64,000 bases of DNA from Monoplex corrugatus (GCA_030674185.1 CM060305.1:166104758-166168757); one strand, 5' to 3'; shown: positions 50,197 through 60,833, numbered from the stretch's first letter. Numbers and translations: made by a program. Notes: a model not told the origin generated them from the letters alone.

Positions 50197-50404
50197 TGGA
50201 CTACAATAACTATTATAACATGTATGTAAATGTATACTCTTTCTCACACGCGCACACGCACACACACACACAGGACTACAATAACTATTATAACATGTAT
50301 GTAAATGTATACTCTTTCTCACGCGCACACACACACACAAAACACACACACACACACACAAAACACACACACACACACAAACACAAACACACACACATAC
50401 ACCA
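50197..50404. repeat. 76-bp tandem duplication including (CA)n
   Basis: GGACTACAATAACTATTATA starts at about 50197 and 50273, each copy running into CA repeats. Confidence 0.9.
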
Positions 50405-50714
50405 CACACATCATGTTTTAAATGATGTTTAAAAATAATAGATGTGATTACCATGCTTTGCTGAAATACATTTTTGCTGACAATGTACAGAACAATTATC
50501 CATATGCATTTTTCACACGCCAATGTTGCATCAGACAGAGATAACAGAGTGGTACCTTGGAGCAGAATCACAACCTGTATGGGGAAAAGGAAACAGATGG
50601 TGGGGGACAGGAAAAAAACAGCTTTAATGTATCAGTTGAAAGTACACAAAAAAGAAATGAACCAAATTCAAACAGACACAACAGTCTTATTTACTAACAT
50701 GGAAAGCAACTTAC

Positions 50715-50849
50715 GTTCATCAAATCGATCTGGTTCTGGTGGTGGTGTTTCTAATCGTCTGCGGACACGGGCAAGAGGAATCTTCTCCACATCTTCACCA
50801 TATGCCATGATATTTGCCAGTTTCTCCTTCTCACGAGCTGATCTGGTGA
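50715..50849 (-). CDS. EVG1-like, exon 5
   Basis: The acceptor AAATATTCAG leads to two bases completing an Ile codon, then 44 codons. These begin TRSAREKEKLANIMAYGEDV and continue to ETPPPEPDRFDE. The donor is GTAAGT, exit phase 1. The REKEKL--I-A-G pattern matches the family; the Pro-rich link before DRFDE is also usual. Confidence 0.88.
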
Positions 50850-50904
50850 CTGAATATTTAACATTCATTAAAACATCAAATCCAAAGAAAAAGAGTTTGG
50901 AGCC

Positions 50905-51110
50905 TGTTTGCTTATGAGGGATTCAATGCACTCGGACAATTCCATATGCACTCCACCCAAATCTACAGATTCCTTGAGCCTGTGCAGAACCTTATGTACT
51001 GGCAAGATCTTGAAATAGGGAGGTGAATGGGACCTTTTGACAAGAAGTCCAATATCCTAACCAACTGAGCTACTACATCTGTCATTTACTGTTTTCTTTT
51101 TTTTGGTAAA
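50905..51110 (-). mobile_element. tRNA-derived SINE, core lost
   Basis: The minus-strand head has GTAGCTCAGTTGGTTAGG (A box) followed directly by the tail with CAAGATCTTGCCAGTACATA and GGAGTGCATATGGAATTG. The GGTGGTGTCAG core present in sister copies is absent. A second head fragment follows at about 51115-51165. Confidence 0.7.
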
Positions 51111-51289
51111 ACTCGACCTTCCAACAGGAAGTCCAATATCCCTACCAACTTAGCTATTGCATCTGTCTTCTTTATTATTATTATTTTTTTAATTTCTAGT
51201 GAGCAGTTTAGTTTACCTCTTAGAGTGATTTTTCCACAAAATTTTGCCAAGACAATTCATCTGTTACTGTGAATTATTTTGTGAGCAAC

Positions 51290-51465
51290 AAATGCATGCT
51301 GTGCACTGAAGAATTAGCGTATTGTTTCATCTGACAGACTAGCATTAAGACAACCAATCAATGTCATGCACAGAGAAGAAAATTCCCTGTTCCAGCCCAG
51401 GGCTAAACTTGGGATTTCTCACTTAAAAAGTGGGCACGCTAACCATATGGACACCATCCTACAAA
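51290..51465 (-). mobile_element. SINE of a third family
   Basis: The minus strand has an A-box-like TCCATATGGTTAGCG, a B-box-like region and a body with TAGTCTGTCAGATGAAAC. Confidence 0.55.
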
Positions 51466-51754
51466 CAATCTTTAAGGTTTCAGTGACCTACTTTTATTTG
51501 TTTATTTATGTGGACATATACTAATTCACACATATTATAAATTCTCTTTATACCTGATGTATATGAAGTCTTGTTCAGATGCAACCCCCCCCCCCCCCCA
51601 CACATACACACACACACACACTCACTACATACAGACAGACCCATGCCTCAAATTGGAAAAGCTGTATATTAAGTCAGCTTTTATCCACTGTAAGAGGACA
51701 GAGTAAGAAGCGAAATCAAAACAGAAATGTAATTCATTAAATAAGTAAACTTAC

Positions 51755-51840
51755 TTCCTCTTGGAGGGACATAGTCTGGTTTGACAAATGCCCCCTGAGC
51801 TTCCATCGTTTCTCTACTCCTTACACCTCCAGTGTAATTT
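51755..51840 (-). CDS. EVG1-like, exon 4
   Basis: The acceptor TGTATTTCAG leads to one base completing a Lys codon, then 28 codons beginning NYTGGVRSRETMEAQGAFVK and ending PDYVPPRG. The donor is GTAAGT, exit phase 1. Confidence 0.83.
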
Positions 51841-52391
51841 CTGAAATACAGTAAGAAAAATGAAGCAAAAAAATGACTAGAACACAATTTGTTTGACAAA
51901 ATAATATAAAATATATAGCATTTTAGATATAATGGAAGGTACACAAACACTAAAAAACTGATATAGGGCTACAAGTTACATAGTAATACAACTAATGTCT
52001 TTGGAATCATGAAAAGAAATCATAGTATTGCCACAGACTGGGCATTCATACTGAATTTAGAATAGAACACACACAAACACACACTCTCTCTCTCTCTCTC
52101 TCTCTCTCGCTCCTCTCTCTCTCTCTCTTACTGTGCACTGTATATCTCTTCATCAAGTTCATGCACATTTCTTATTATGCTTATTTAACTGAGGGCAAGA
52201 TATACATAAACCAATATGTGCTCATTCTTTCTCTTCAATAAAATCTCCCTCATAGTATATCTCGTCATGCACATTTTTTATTGTGCTTATTTAACTATTT
52301 AACTGAGCGCTAGATACACAGAAACAAATATGTGCTAATTCTTTTTCTTCAATAAAATCTCCCTACCCCCTCCTTTTCTCTCTCTCTCTCC

Positions 52392-52467
<76 letters not shown>

Positions 52468-52629
52468 GAGGCTCTTTTCTACTCTGTTTTCTCTCCAGAC
52501 TATAACTGTCTGTCACCATCTTGTACATTCTGAGTGCTATTTGCCTTCTTAAAATACATTTTATATTAACTGTCTATGAGCACAATCTGTCTTTACAATC
52601 ACTTTAGTTTATTTCACTGTCATACTGAC
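51841..52629 (-). other. EVG1-like intron 3
   Basis: Contains CT (52083-52130) and CA (52392-52464) tracts and a direct repeat of about 110 bp (52180-52260 and 52275-52370 share TATGTGCT-ATTCTTT-TCTTC). Confidence 0.6.
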
Positions 52630-52726
52630 TTTGGATTGAGGATTTTGCTGGGTGGCGGTTGTTTCTTTGGCTTAGTTTCCTTGATGCTAGATGTTGGAGG
52701 AACTCTCAGAGGCAACTGACCCCCAC
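52630..52726 (-). CDS. EVG1-like, exon 3
   Basis: After the acceptor CTCATTTAG, two bases complete a Ser codon. The 31 codons begin GGQLPLRVPPTSSIKETKPK and are Pro/Lys-rich. The chosen donor GTCAGT (52629) leaves phase 2, which fits exon 4; the GTATGA four bases on would break the frame. Confidence 0.8.
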
Positions 52727-52797
52727 CTAAATGAGTAGAACAAGGAGTCAACCAGACATTGTCCAAAGACAGACAAAATAGTTGATGACTATATGTA

Positions 52798-53494
52798 CAG
52801 TGGAAACCTGATATAACAGGGATGATGGGACCAAATCAAAATCCCTGTTAGATCCCTGTTATATCAGATATCAAGGGAAATAAGGACTGATCAACTATCC
52901 CTGTGGAATTTCGAACTGACAGCAAATCTCTGCGAGCGATGCTTGCTTTTTCTCGACAGCCTGGATGATCTCATATTTCTTCTCAATTGAAAGGCATTTT
53001 CTTTTACGTTTGTTGTCAGCGGTGGCCATTATGAGCAATAGCAATGAGAATCAGAATCAGCAAGAAAGCTAAGAAAATAGAAAGATAAACAGTAGATCTA
53101 GGCCTAGATCTGGTCTGGTGTAAGTGTGCAGTAAGCTTACAAACTGAATGATGGCGCAGTCAGTCACTGACTCAGTGGCCTCAGGCCTACACGCTTGCGC
53201 GCGCATCACGCTCGCATTGCGAAGCGTTCTTTCAGTGTACAGTACACAGTATACCAAGGCTAGCCTAGATCTAGATCTAGGCCTACTGCGTGGCGTGCTG
53301 AGTCTAGGCCTAGGCCTTTCTGCTGCAGAGCCCGTCTCGGCATCCCTGCTATAATCGATCGAACCCTCTTGTCTCCCTGTTATTGCCGATAAGTTTTAAT
53401 AGAGACAAAGAGGAAGAAAAAATGGGGATTGAAAAAAGCCCTGTTATATCCGGATTCCTGTTATAACCGGTCCTGTTATAAATGGTTTCCACTG
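52798..53494 (-). mobile_element. Non-autonomous pogo/Tigger-like DNA transposon
   Basis: The terminal inverted repeats start CAGTGGAAACC (52798) and end GGTTTCCACTG (53494), with TA on both outer sides. Subterminal ATATAACAGGG and TTATAACCGG repeats are of the type seen in pogo-like elements. At 697 bp the element cannot encode a full transposase. Confidence 0.85.
52895..53029 (-). CDS. Truncated pogo-like transposase: CENP-B-type N-terminal helix-turn-helix
   Basis: A 44-codon frame on the minus strand begins MATADNKRKRKCLSIEKKYE and continues to SLAEICCQFEIP, then stops with TAG. The basic start and the EK-EII--VE---A-LAEI---F-IP pattern match the CENP-B-N / psq helix-turn-helix of pogo transposases. 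That domain normally binds the element ends. The DDE catalytic region is absent. Whether the peptide is made is unknown. Confidence 0.72.
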   Translation of the reverse strand: MATADNKRKRKCLSIEKKYEIIQAVEKKQASLAEICCQFEIPQG

Positions 53495-53639
53495 TATACA
53501 CATATATTTTCAAGGTAAATTCAACAAAACTAATTATCATTGTCATACATTGTTTTTCTATAGTGCTATTCTTCAACCTCAGTTGAGCTCACAGCACAGT
53601 ACATATGTTAAGACTTTTTTGTTGGAAGACGGAGAACTC

Positions 53640-53915
53640 AAGCTGTTAGATGAGCTGACCACATTCTGCTAAATTGTTGTACAGTCTGCATCTTTGATGG
53701 GTGTCTATACTGAGTGTTTTCATGTTTCCAGAAGCCAGCCACTGACATGACTTACAGGATTTGTAGCAAGCATATTTTGATATTTCACATACATGTACAT
53801 GTTAAGCGGGTGTAGGCATTGGCATGCTGACCTGTGAGGTGTCCAGGCAATTTGGACTGAGGACCCTCTGACTGGAAGTCCAACATTTACCCACTTGATA
53901 ACCACACCCTTCAGT
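53640..53915 (-). mobile_element. SINE, second family
   Basis: The minus strand has a tRNA-like head (GTGGTTATCAAGTGGGTAAA, then CCAGTCAGAGGGTCC), the GCCTACACCCGCTTAACATG segment and the GGAAACATGAAAACACTC tail. Confidence 0.75.
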
Positions 53916-53937
53916 CTATCTGTTCATAAGAACCTTA

Positions 53938-54658
53938 ACTATGCACAATGTTCATTTGCTCAGAAGACATACTTTGTTCAAATCTACTATGCACAATGTT
54001 CATTTGCTCAGAAGACATACTTTGTTCAAATCTACTGTGCACAATGTTCATTTGCTCAGAAGACATACTTTGTTCAAATCCACTATGCACAATGTTCATT
54101 TACTCAGAAGACATACTTTGTTCAAATCTACTATGCACAATGTTCATTTGCTCAGAAGACATACTTTGTTCAAATCCACTATGCACAATGTTCATTTACT
54201 CAGAAGACATACTTTGTTCAAATCTACTATGCACAATGTTCATTTGCTCAGAAGACATACTTTGTTCAAATCTACTATGCACAATGTTCATTTGCTCAGA
54301 AGACATACTTTGTTCAAATCTACTGTGCACAATGTTCATTTGCTCAGAAGACATACTTTGTTCAAATCCACTATGCACAATGTTCATTTGCTCAGAAGAC
54401 ATACTTTGTTCAAATCTACTATGCACAATGTTCATTTGCTCAGAAGACATACTTTGTTCAAATCTACTATGCACAATGTTCATTTACTCAGAAGACATAC
54501 TTTGTTCAAATCTACTGTGCACAAAGTTCATTTGCTCAGAAGGCATACTTTGTTCAAATCTACTATACACAATGTTCATTTGCTCAGAAGACATACTTTG
54601 TTCAAATCTACTATGCACAATGTTCATTTGCTCAGAAGACATACTTTGTTCAAATCTA
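53938..54658. repeat. 48-bp minisatellite, 15 units
   Basis: The unit contains TGCACAATGTTCATTTGCTC and AGAAGACATACTTTGTTCAA. Few variants occur (TTTGCTC/TTTACTC, CTATGC/CTGTGC, AATCT/AATCC). The 16-codon period keeps several frames open, giving false proteins up to 321 residues. Confidence 0.97.
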
Positions 54659-55090
54659 CATGATTTATCTTGATCATTTAGACATACTTGTTCAAATCTT
54701 ATCAAGATTTATCTTACCATTTTCCATGCCCCTCCTCATCTCATTACCCACACGCATGTGTGTATGTGTGTGCATGTATGCATGTGTGTGTATGTGTACG
54801 TGTGTGCATGCATGCATATGTGTGTGTGCGTGCAAGTGTGTGAGTATTTATGTATACTGAAAATTAGTAGATGGCCAGAAGCATGACATTTGTGTCTCCT
54901 CTTGATACATTTGCTAAGCTGAGTGACTGGCCATGTGACTGACCCTGCCTTCATTGGCTGAACACTGTTCCCTTAGTGTGAGCACTTATTTTATATTTAT
55001 ATCATATAAACTTGGCAGCTCAAATCAAATATCTCATTCAAAAAGACTAAAATGACAAAATTACATCTCATGACATTGAACTGTACCTAC

Positions 55091-55153
55091 TCTTCATAGT
55101 TTTATCCAGCTGACGTTGTTGGAAATTGGTCAGTTTTGATTCCCTCATCATTT
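55091..55153 (-). CDS. EVG1-like, exon 2
   Basis: The acceptor ATTTTTGCAG leads to two bases completing a Glu codon with exon 1, then 20 codons MMRESKLTNFQQRQLDKTMK. MM-ES-LTNFQQRQL is the best conserved block of the family. The donor GTAGGT leaves phase 1. Confidence 0.9.
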
Positions 55154-57063
55154 CTGCAAAAATTCCAATCAAATACATTCATTTCAACAGGGTTTCTATC
55201 AATTACCATGAACAATACATGTAGCTTTTTTTTTCCCAAGATGACAACAAGCAATCATACATTTTCTTAATAAATAACAAAATTAATAAACAAATAAAAC
55301 TTTCATAACAAATAAAGCATAAGCTACCAAGCAAAGCATGACCTACCAAACACAAACAAAAATAAATGCAAACTAAATAGCAAAACAAAACAAAAACAAA
55401 AACGCATAAGAAAAAAAATAAACATAAAAATCAACCCATTCTATATTATTTGTTAGGTTTTATTAATTTCTTTATAAACAAAAAACAAACAAACAATAAA
55501 ACCAAATGAATACTCATTTATATCACATGCATTTTTCACAGTAAATCTCTGTGCAGCTGAAAAACTTAGAACAGTTATTAAAAGCCGCTGATGTTACAAT
55601 ATTATCTAGACAGCTCAAGGTATCATTTGTTATATTTACACCTATGAAAATGATGGAGTAATAATAATAAAGGAAATTCATGGAGAAAAGTATGTGTGAC
55701 AAACATTATTATTGATGAGTTCAGACAGTGAATCATTCCCTGTGACCTAGCCATAGAAAATGTGGAATAAATTCATGAAAATTTGAGAATATGAACTTTG
55801 ACAGAGGTGTAAGAACAAAAGTAGTTTTGTGAGTTTTATCTCTAATTTCTTTCAACGTATGTATTTAAGTAAAACAGAAAAGTCATCATAACTGTAGGAA
55901 ACATTCATTATTTTAATGAGTAAACATATTTTGATACAGGTATATTAATATACAAGTGGTCTGGGATCACGTACTTTACAAAATCAGTATGTGATTTGTT
56001 TTCAAGCTTTTTTCTGTTCTTTTGATTTCTGAAAATATATTAACATGGTTTGTACACTGCTCTTATAATGGCCCAGGCACATAATGAAAAATATTTGTAA
56101 CTCATTCCCTAGAATGGTATGTGTGCCTCACTTCCTCTATCCCCCCCCCTTCCAATTGTCAACTTTGCATCATTTTGATTTTTCACGTGGTTATACCTAC
56201 AGTGTACTTGTATTAGTGTTGACCGTCTATGAATGAGGGCTGGGTGTAAAAACAAAGCATTATATTGCTATGAAAATTTATTCTTATTCTTGTGTTTTGC
56301 TTACTGTGGCAGCATATGGAGCTTGGCACACATTACACTGCAGATTAGCTTCAGATTGTTCAGGAATGTTTATTGCACACACAGATTACTGTTTGCACTG
56401 ACCAAAAGAGACAGCAAAACTGTGTCACTGCCAGCTGATCATGCCAATTCTTACAAGACTGGCAAAGAGCCACCATCAAACAAAACAAACTATCACTGAC
56501 CACTGAAACTGTATTATTATGCATGGGTAATTTTTTTTCTTTAAAAAACTGCCAAGTCCCTTCAAACACATAGCTCTACAGAATTGATCAGGTCTATCTG
56601 TCTCCTCCCCTGAACACCCACACCTCCTGACATCAAAATCTGAAACTGTCCATGTGAAAGAATAAAAGTAAAAGAACAAGGACAACAATACATTTATATT
56701 TATGAGGGTATGAAATAAGCAAAGTGTATGCTTTTTTTACATCCAGCCCTCACCCAAAGAGGGCCTAGGTTTACATTGCAGAACACATAAATCATACTTT
56801 AGACAACATAGATTTTCCAACAAGGCAGTCATTACACAATTAGTACACATTTAGTCAAAGAAATATATTTGAAGAGAGAGAGAGAGACAGAGACAGAGAG
56901 AGATAGAGAGAGAGAAAGAGTGCAAGACAAGAACAAAGCAGTATACCCATACAGGGTCAAATAATACTATATATACAATTTATACATTAAACAAAAGCAG
57001 ACATTCCAACAAAACAAACAGTAAACATTTGTAGGGGAAGTTTCAACAGTTGGGGGGTAGACA

Positions 57064-57274
57064 TAATGCTACCAATTTTGAAGAACAAGGTCTCCCAACA
57101 GTGTAAAAATCGCTACTCACAGTTCCGTAGCTTTCGATGGCGTTCTCGCCATCTTCGTCAGCGCTCTAATGCTGTCTGCGTGAATCTCTACTCAGATCTC
57201 GCAACATGGGATGAACCCAGTTCACGAGATCGAATCAGAGAATGGTACACCGGGGCAGGGTGTAACGGCCCCGG
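57064..57274 (+). repeat. Penelope-like element, left inverted arm
   Basis: Reverse complement of 59612-59823 with one mismatch and one indel. It contains the start codon of the element ORF. Confidence 0.95.
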
Positions 57275-59699
57275 CCCCGATTACGATCGGACGATCATCA
57301 CTACCTTTCGTGAATCAGAGAAATTACACCGCTCCCTAGCGAAGTTCAGGAACCATCTACACTTCACACTGCACTGCAAACATCACGGCGTCTTTCCCAC
57401 CAGCCTAAAAATCAAAACTTCGATGAAAGGAACAGCAGCAAATAATATCATCAATCAGGCACAACGAGCACTCATGAACGAACGCATCAAGCAAATCAAC
57501 ACCCGCATCACTTGTCTGGAAGGGAAAATCCAAGACCTCGAGGAAAGACTGAGCTCTAGCACACTACCAGATGCTATGCTCTCCGAAATCAAAGAGTGGC
57601 TAAACAACACACGACGAATAGAATGGGACAAAGTGCGCCAACGCCATCGAAAGAAATTCGAACTTCTAGCACCAAAAAACAACAGGAGACAACAGAATGA
57701 CAAAAGCGAGATTACACCTGTACCGGAAGAAACAAAAAGAAAGACCAAAGAGAGGTGGGTGATCAATCTATCAGATCGCCAACTCACTAAACCAGAACAG
57801 GAAGTACTAGAGAAAGGACTAAATTTCGCCGTAGCCCCTAACAAGCTTCCAGTGGTAGACCTCATCACAAGCATTGAAACAGCTTGCAGGTATATTGGCC
57901 CTAATTCAGAAGAAGCCACACACTTAAGATCAGACTGTGTCAGAATCATGAAACAGGCCAAACTACCGAAATCCAACTTAACACCGGACCAAAGACGGGC
58001 TCTGGCGGATTTAAAGAACGAACACGCCACGATGATCCTACCAGCTGACAAAGGTCGTGCCACAGTCATCATGCCTAGACCCATGTACTATGAGAAGGCA
58101 AGCAAACTTCTGGAAGATACTACAACATATGAACGCCTCAAGAAAGATCCTACTTCCAAGTTTTCCAACAAACTGAAAGACACACTGAAACGCCTGAAAG
58201 AGACGGACCGCCTGTCATTAGAACAGTACAGGAAATTATACCCAACTGTGTCCGACGTCCCCAAGTTCTATGGTCTACCCAAAGTCCACAAGAAAGAAGT
58301 CCCCCTCCGTCCCATAGTCGCATCCAGAGGTTCCATCATGTATGAGACGGCTAGATTTGTGGCGGACATCCTATCACCTCTCGTAGGACACACAGATCAT
58401 CACATCCACAACAGTGCTGACCTAGTGGAAAAACTGAGTAACTACACCCTCGCTCATGATGAACTCCTTGTGTCATATGATGTCTCTGCCCTATTTACCA
58501 GCGTACCAGTGAAAGAAAGCATAGAGATCATACGCCGAAGGTTACAAAACGACCAAACCCTCCACCAACGTACATCTCTCACAGTGGACGACGTATGTGA
58601 ACTCTTGTCCTGCTGCCTCACCACCACCTACTTCACCTTCCAAGGTGAATTCTACCAACAAAAAGAAGGAGCAGCCATGGGCTCCCCAGTAAGCCCAATA
58701 GTAGCCAACCTGTTCATGGAGGATTTTGAAGAGAAAGCATTGGCTTCTTTCCACTCCCCACCACGATACTGGGGGCGCTACGTAGACGACACCATGACTA
58801 TCCTCCCCCAGCAACTGGTCGAACAGTTCACAGAACATCTGAACAACCAACACCCAGCCATCAAATTCACGAGGGAAGTGGAACAGAACAACTCCATAGC
58901 CATGCTGGACACCCTCATCACCAGAACTGATGGCATTCTATCCTTCTCGGTCTACCGTAAACCAACTCATACGGACCAATATTTACAGTTCGACAGCCAC
59001 CAGCCCCTTGAACACAAACTGGGAGTGATTCGAACCCTTACCCACAGAGCTAACACCATATGCAGTACCCAAGAGGCAAAAGACAAGGAGACAAACCACC
59101 TGAAAAAAGTGCTCACCATCTCGGGCTACAAAAAGTGGGCCTGGAACAGCCCGGGAGGCAGGAAATCCAACACCGCATCCCAACAGCCAGTGAAACAACA
59201 CCAGCGCAAGGGACACATCACCATCCCATACGTAGGAGGTGTGAGTGACGCTCTGTCCAGAAAGATCAGAAAACTGGGGGTGGCTGTACATTCCAAACCT
59301 TCCAACACCATACGCAGCCAGCTGGTCACCCCCAAGGACAAAACCAGCAAACTCGACAAAGCTGGCATTATATACAGAATAGACTGCCAGGACTGTAACC
59401 AACATTATGTCGGTGAAACTGAACGCCCCCTTCAGAAGAGACTAACAGAACACAAGAGGGACTCTTCTCCAGTAGGAGCTCACCTACACGCCGAAAAACA
59501 TCAATTCAGTGCGGACAATGTCAACATCCTGGACAGAGAAAATAAGTGGTTCCAGCGAGGAGTCAAGGAGGCCATCTACATCGCAGCCACCAACCCCCCG
59601 CTCAACAGGGACCGGGGCCGTTACACCCTGCCCCCGGTGTACCATTCTCTGATTCGATCTCGTGAACTGGGTTCATCCCATGTCGCGAGATCTGAGTAG
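57066..59699 (+). CDS. Penelope-like reverse transcriptase with GIY-YIG endonuclease
   Basis: An uninterrupted 877-codon frame. The N-terminal 290 residues are basic and partly coiled coil (LEGKIQDLEERLSS near residue 155). The reverse transcriptase spans about residues 300-690: ADKGRATVIM, PKFYGLPKVHK, YDVSALFTSVP (about 470), GAAMGSPVSPIVANL (about 534), YVDDT (about 572, catalytic Asp pair) and YRKPTHTDQYL. The GIY-YIG endonuclease is at about 766-830 (GIIYRIDCQDC, HYVGET, LQKRLTEHKRD), with the CxxC insert usual for this group. The first and last parts of the ORF lie in the inverted arms. Known members copy their RNA by target-primed reverse transcription after GIY-YIG cleavage. All visible motifs are intact, so the protein could be active. 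Confidence 0.95.
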   Translation: MLPILKNKVSQQCKNRYSQFRSFRWRSRHLRQRSNAVCVNLYSDLATWDEPSSRDRIREWYTGAGCNGPGPDYDRTIITTFRESEKLHRSLAKFRNHLHFTLHCKHHGVFPTSLKIKTSMKGTAANNIINQAQRALMNERIKQINTRITCLEGKIQDLEERLSSSTLPDAMLSEIKEWLNNTRRIEWDKVRQRHRKKFELLAPKNNRRQQNDKSEITPVPEETKRKTKERWVINLSDRQLTKPEQEVLEKGLNFAVAPNKLPVVDLITSIETACRYIGPNSEEATHLRSDCVRIMKQAKLPKSNLTPDQRRALADLKNEHATMILPADKGRATVIMPRPMYYEKASKLLEDTTTYERLKKDPTSKFSNKLKDTLKRLKETDRLSLEQYRKLYPTVSDVPKFYGLPKVHKKEVPLRPIVASRGSIMYETARFVADILSPLVGHTDHHIHNSADLVEKLSNYTLAHDELLVSYDVSALFTSVPVKESIEIIRRRLQNDQTLHQRTSLTVDDVCELLSCCLTTTYFTFQGEFYQQKEGAAMGSPVSPIVANLFMEDFEEKALASFHSPPRYWGRYVDDTMTILPQQLVEQFTEHLNNQHPAIKFTREVEQNNSIAMLDTLITRTDGILSFSVYRKPTHTDQYLQFDSHQPLEHKLGVIRTLTHRANTICSTQEAKDKETNHLKKVLTISGYKKWAWNSPGGRKSNTASQQPVKQHQRKGHITIPYVGGVSDALSRKIRKLGVAVHSKPSNTIRSQLVTPKDKTSKLDKAGIIYRIDCQDCNQHYVGETERPLQKRLTEHKRDSSPVGAHLHAEKHQFSADNVNILDRENKWFQRGVKEAIYIAATNPPLNRDRGRYTLPPVYHSLIRSRELGSSHVARSE

Positions 59700-59823
59700 A
59701 GATTCACGCAGACAGCATTAGAGCGCTGACGAAGATGGCGAGAACGCCATCGAAAGCTACGGAACTGTGAGTAGCGATTTTTACACTGTTGGGAGACCTT
59801 GTTCTTCAAAATTGGTAGCATTA
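59612..59823 (-). repeat. Penelope-like element, right inverted arm
   Basis: Inverted copy of the left arm. It contains the ORF stop codon (59697-59699) and the hammerhead-like fold. Confidence 0.95.
59726..59775 (+). ncRNA. Hammerhead-like ribozyme motif in the element arm
   Basis: CTGACGA (59726-59732) is followed by one A, a perfect 7-bp hairpin (GATGGCG, loop AGAA, CGCCATC), then GAAA (59752-59755) and a GCTAC ... GTAGC stem. Core order and helix II fit a hammerhead. The U-H cleavage dinucleotide expected after the last stem is not obvious (GA follows), and helix I is not evident. The same motif is on the minus strand of the left arm. Hammerheads are known in Penelope-like elements. Confidence 0.4.
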
Positions 59824-60008
59824 AGTAAACATTTGGTCCAAAAAATTATTTAAGTTTTTCTGCTAGGTAGTTAAGCACTACAAAATGTGCTTGTAACTGA
59901 TTTGATTACTAGGTAAGAGAAGATTTAATTAATGCAGGAGTTGTGCAAAATACCTCTTCTTACAAATTGTGAAACTTGGACATTTTCGCGTGTTTTCTGA
60001 AGCATGTT

Positions 60009-60389
60009 CTAGAGGGTAGTTCTTGAGTACCTGAGGCTGGTTTTAAAGAGGTTAATTTCTGGGAGTGGGATGTTAATTTTTCTCTTGTGTGTAAGATTTA
60101 TAATAAAGGTGTTGGTTATGTTATCTGGATCAGTTCCATTTATTGTTCTGTGCATGAATAGTCCTGTGTTATGCTGAAGTTTTAAAGGTAAAATATTTAA
60201 TTCCTTATAAATGGAGTCTATTATACTTATGCTTTTCAAGAGAATGAATCTTAAAGCTCGTTTATGGAGATTAATAAGAGGTCTGAACAAACTACAACTG
60301 GCTGAATCCCAAAGGGTAGATGCATACCGGTAGTCTGTTAATGATTGGATATATGTGTGAAAAAAAAGTTTTCTTGATTTAAAATTCAA
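60009..60389 (-). mobile_element. LINE reverse transcriptase C-terminal fragment
   Basis: The minus strand codes for KLFFHTYIQSLTDYRYASTL, LHKRALRFILL and KELNILPLKLQ, the thumb/C-terminal region of a Jockey-superfamily RT. It is a different family from the two larger LINEs here, is short, and is AT-rich. Confidence 0.72.
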
Positions 60390-60477
60390 GAATTTAAATC
60401 TAATCTAATTTACATCTAATTGAAATTTAAATGTTGGTAAGTTATTTATTATACTTCATTGTATTACTGTGTAATGC

Positions 60478-60482
60478 ACACG

Positions 60483-60522
<40 letters not shown>

Positions 60523-60619
60523 CTCTCTCTAACTCACTCTCTATTACTATTATTAGGCTATAGAGTCACAATGCTGCCCTTCATCTTAGACTTATCCAGC
60601 ACGCCTCCCCCCACCCCCA

Positions 60620-60651
<32 letters not shown>

Positions 60652-60653
60652 TT
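60478..60653. repeat. CG/CA and CT microsatellites
   Basis: (CG)n-(CA)n-(CT)n followed by a second CT-CA run at 60620-60650. Confidence 0.9.
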
Positions 60654-60833
60654 TACTGTCAATTTGGACACCCGTCGGGGTAGCTGGTATGTTGTTGACG
60701 TAGCGAGCAGCTGAATGAATGATAATCATAAACTGAAAAAGCATTCTGACCGTGTACAAAATTTGCAGCCATTGCGTCTGAGTAAAACATCTTATCATCG
60801 TTTGTTTCCTTTCAATATTGTTTAAATACAAAC

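Larger units (their letters stand above)
52727..55090 (-). other. EVG1-like intron 2
   Basis: Holds the pogo-like element (52798-53494), a SINE (53640-53915), the 48-bp array (53938-54658) and TG-rich DNA (54756-54845). The rest has no recognised feature. Confidence 0.6.
57020..59835 (+). mobile_element. Complete Penelope-like retroelement with 12-bp target duplication
   Basis: AGTAAACATTTG flanks the insertion at 57020-57031 and 59824-59835. Inside lie 32 bp unique to the left end (57032-57063), an arm (57064-57274), an intact ORF, and an inverted arm (59612-59823). The arms differ by one substitution (near 57209) and one G-run indel, so the copy is young. It is antisense to the host EVG1-like gene, in its first intron. 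Inverted or direct terminal repeats with a short extension on one side are known for Penelope-like elements. Confidence 0.93.
55154..60833 (-). other. EVG1-like intron 1
   Basis: Contains AT-rich unique-looking DNA (55200-56870), a GA tract (56876-56926), the Penelope-like element (57020-59835), a LINE fragment (60009-60389) and CG/CA/CT tracts (60478-60653). Confidence 0.6.

Noticed and set aside
53895..54860. 321-codon and two 240-codon frames
   Set aside because: They come from the 48-bp array in an EVG1-like intron, with no coding context.
57455..58084. Minus-strand frames within the Penelope-like element
   Set aside because: Shadows of the long RT frame, without recognisable motifs.
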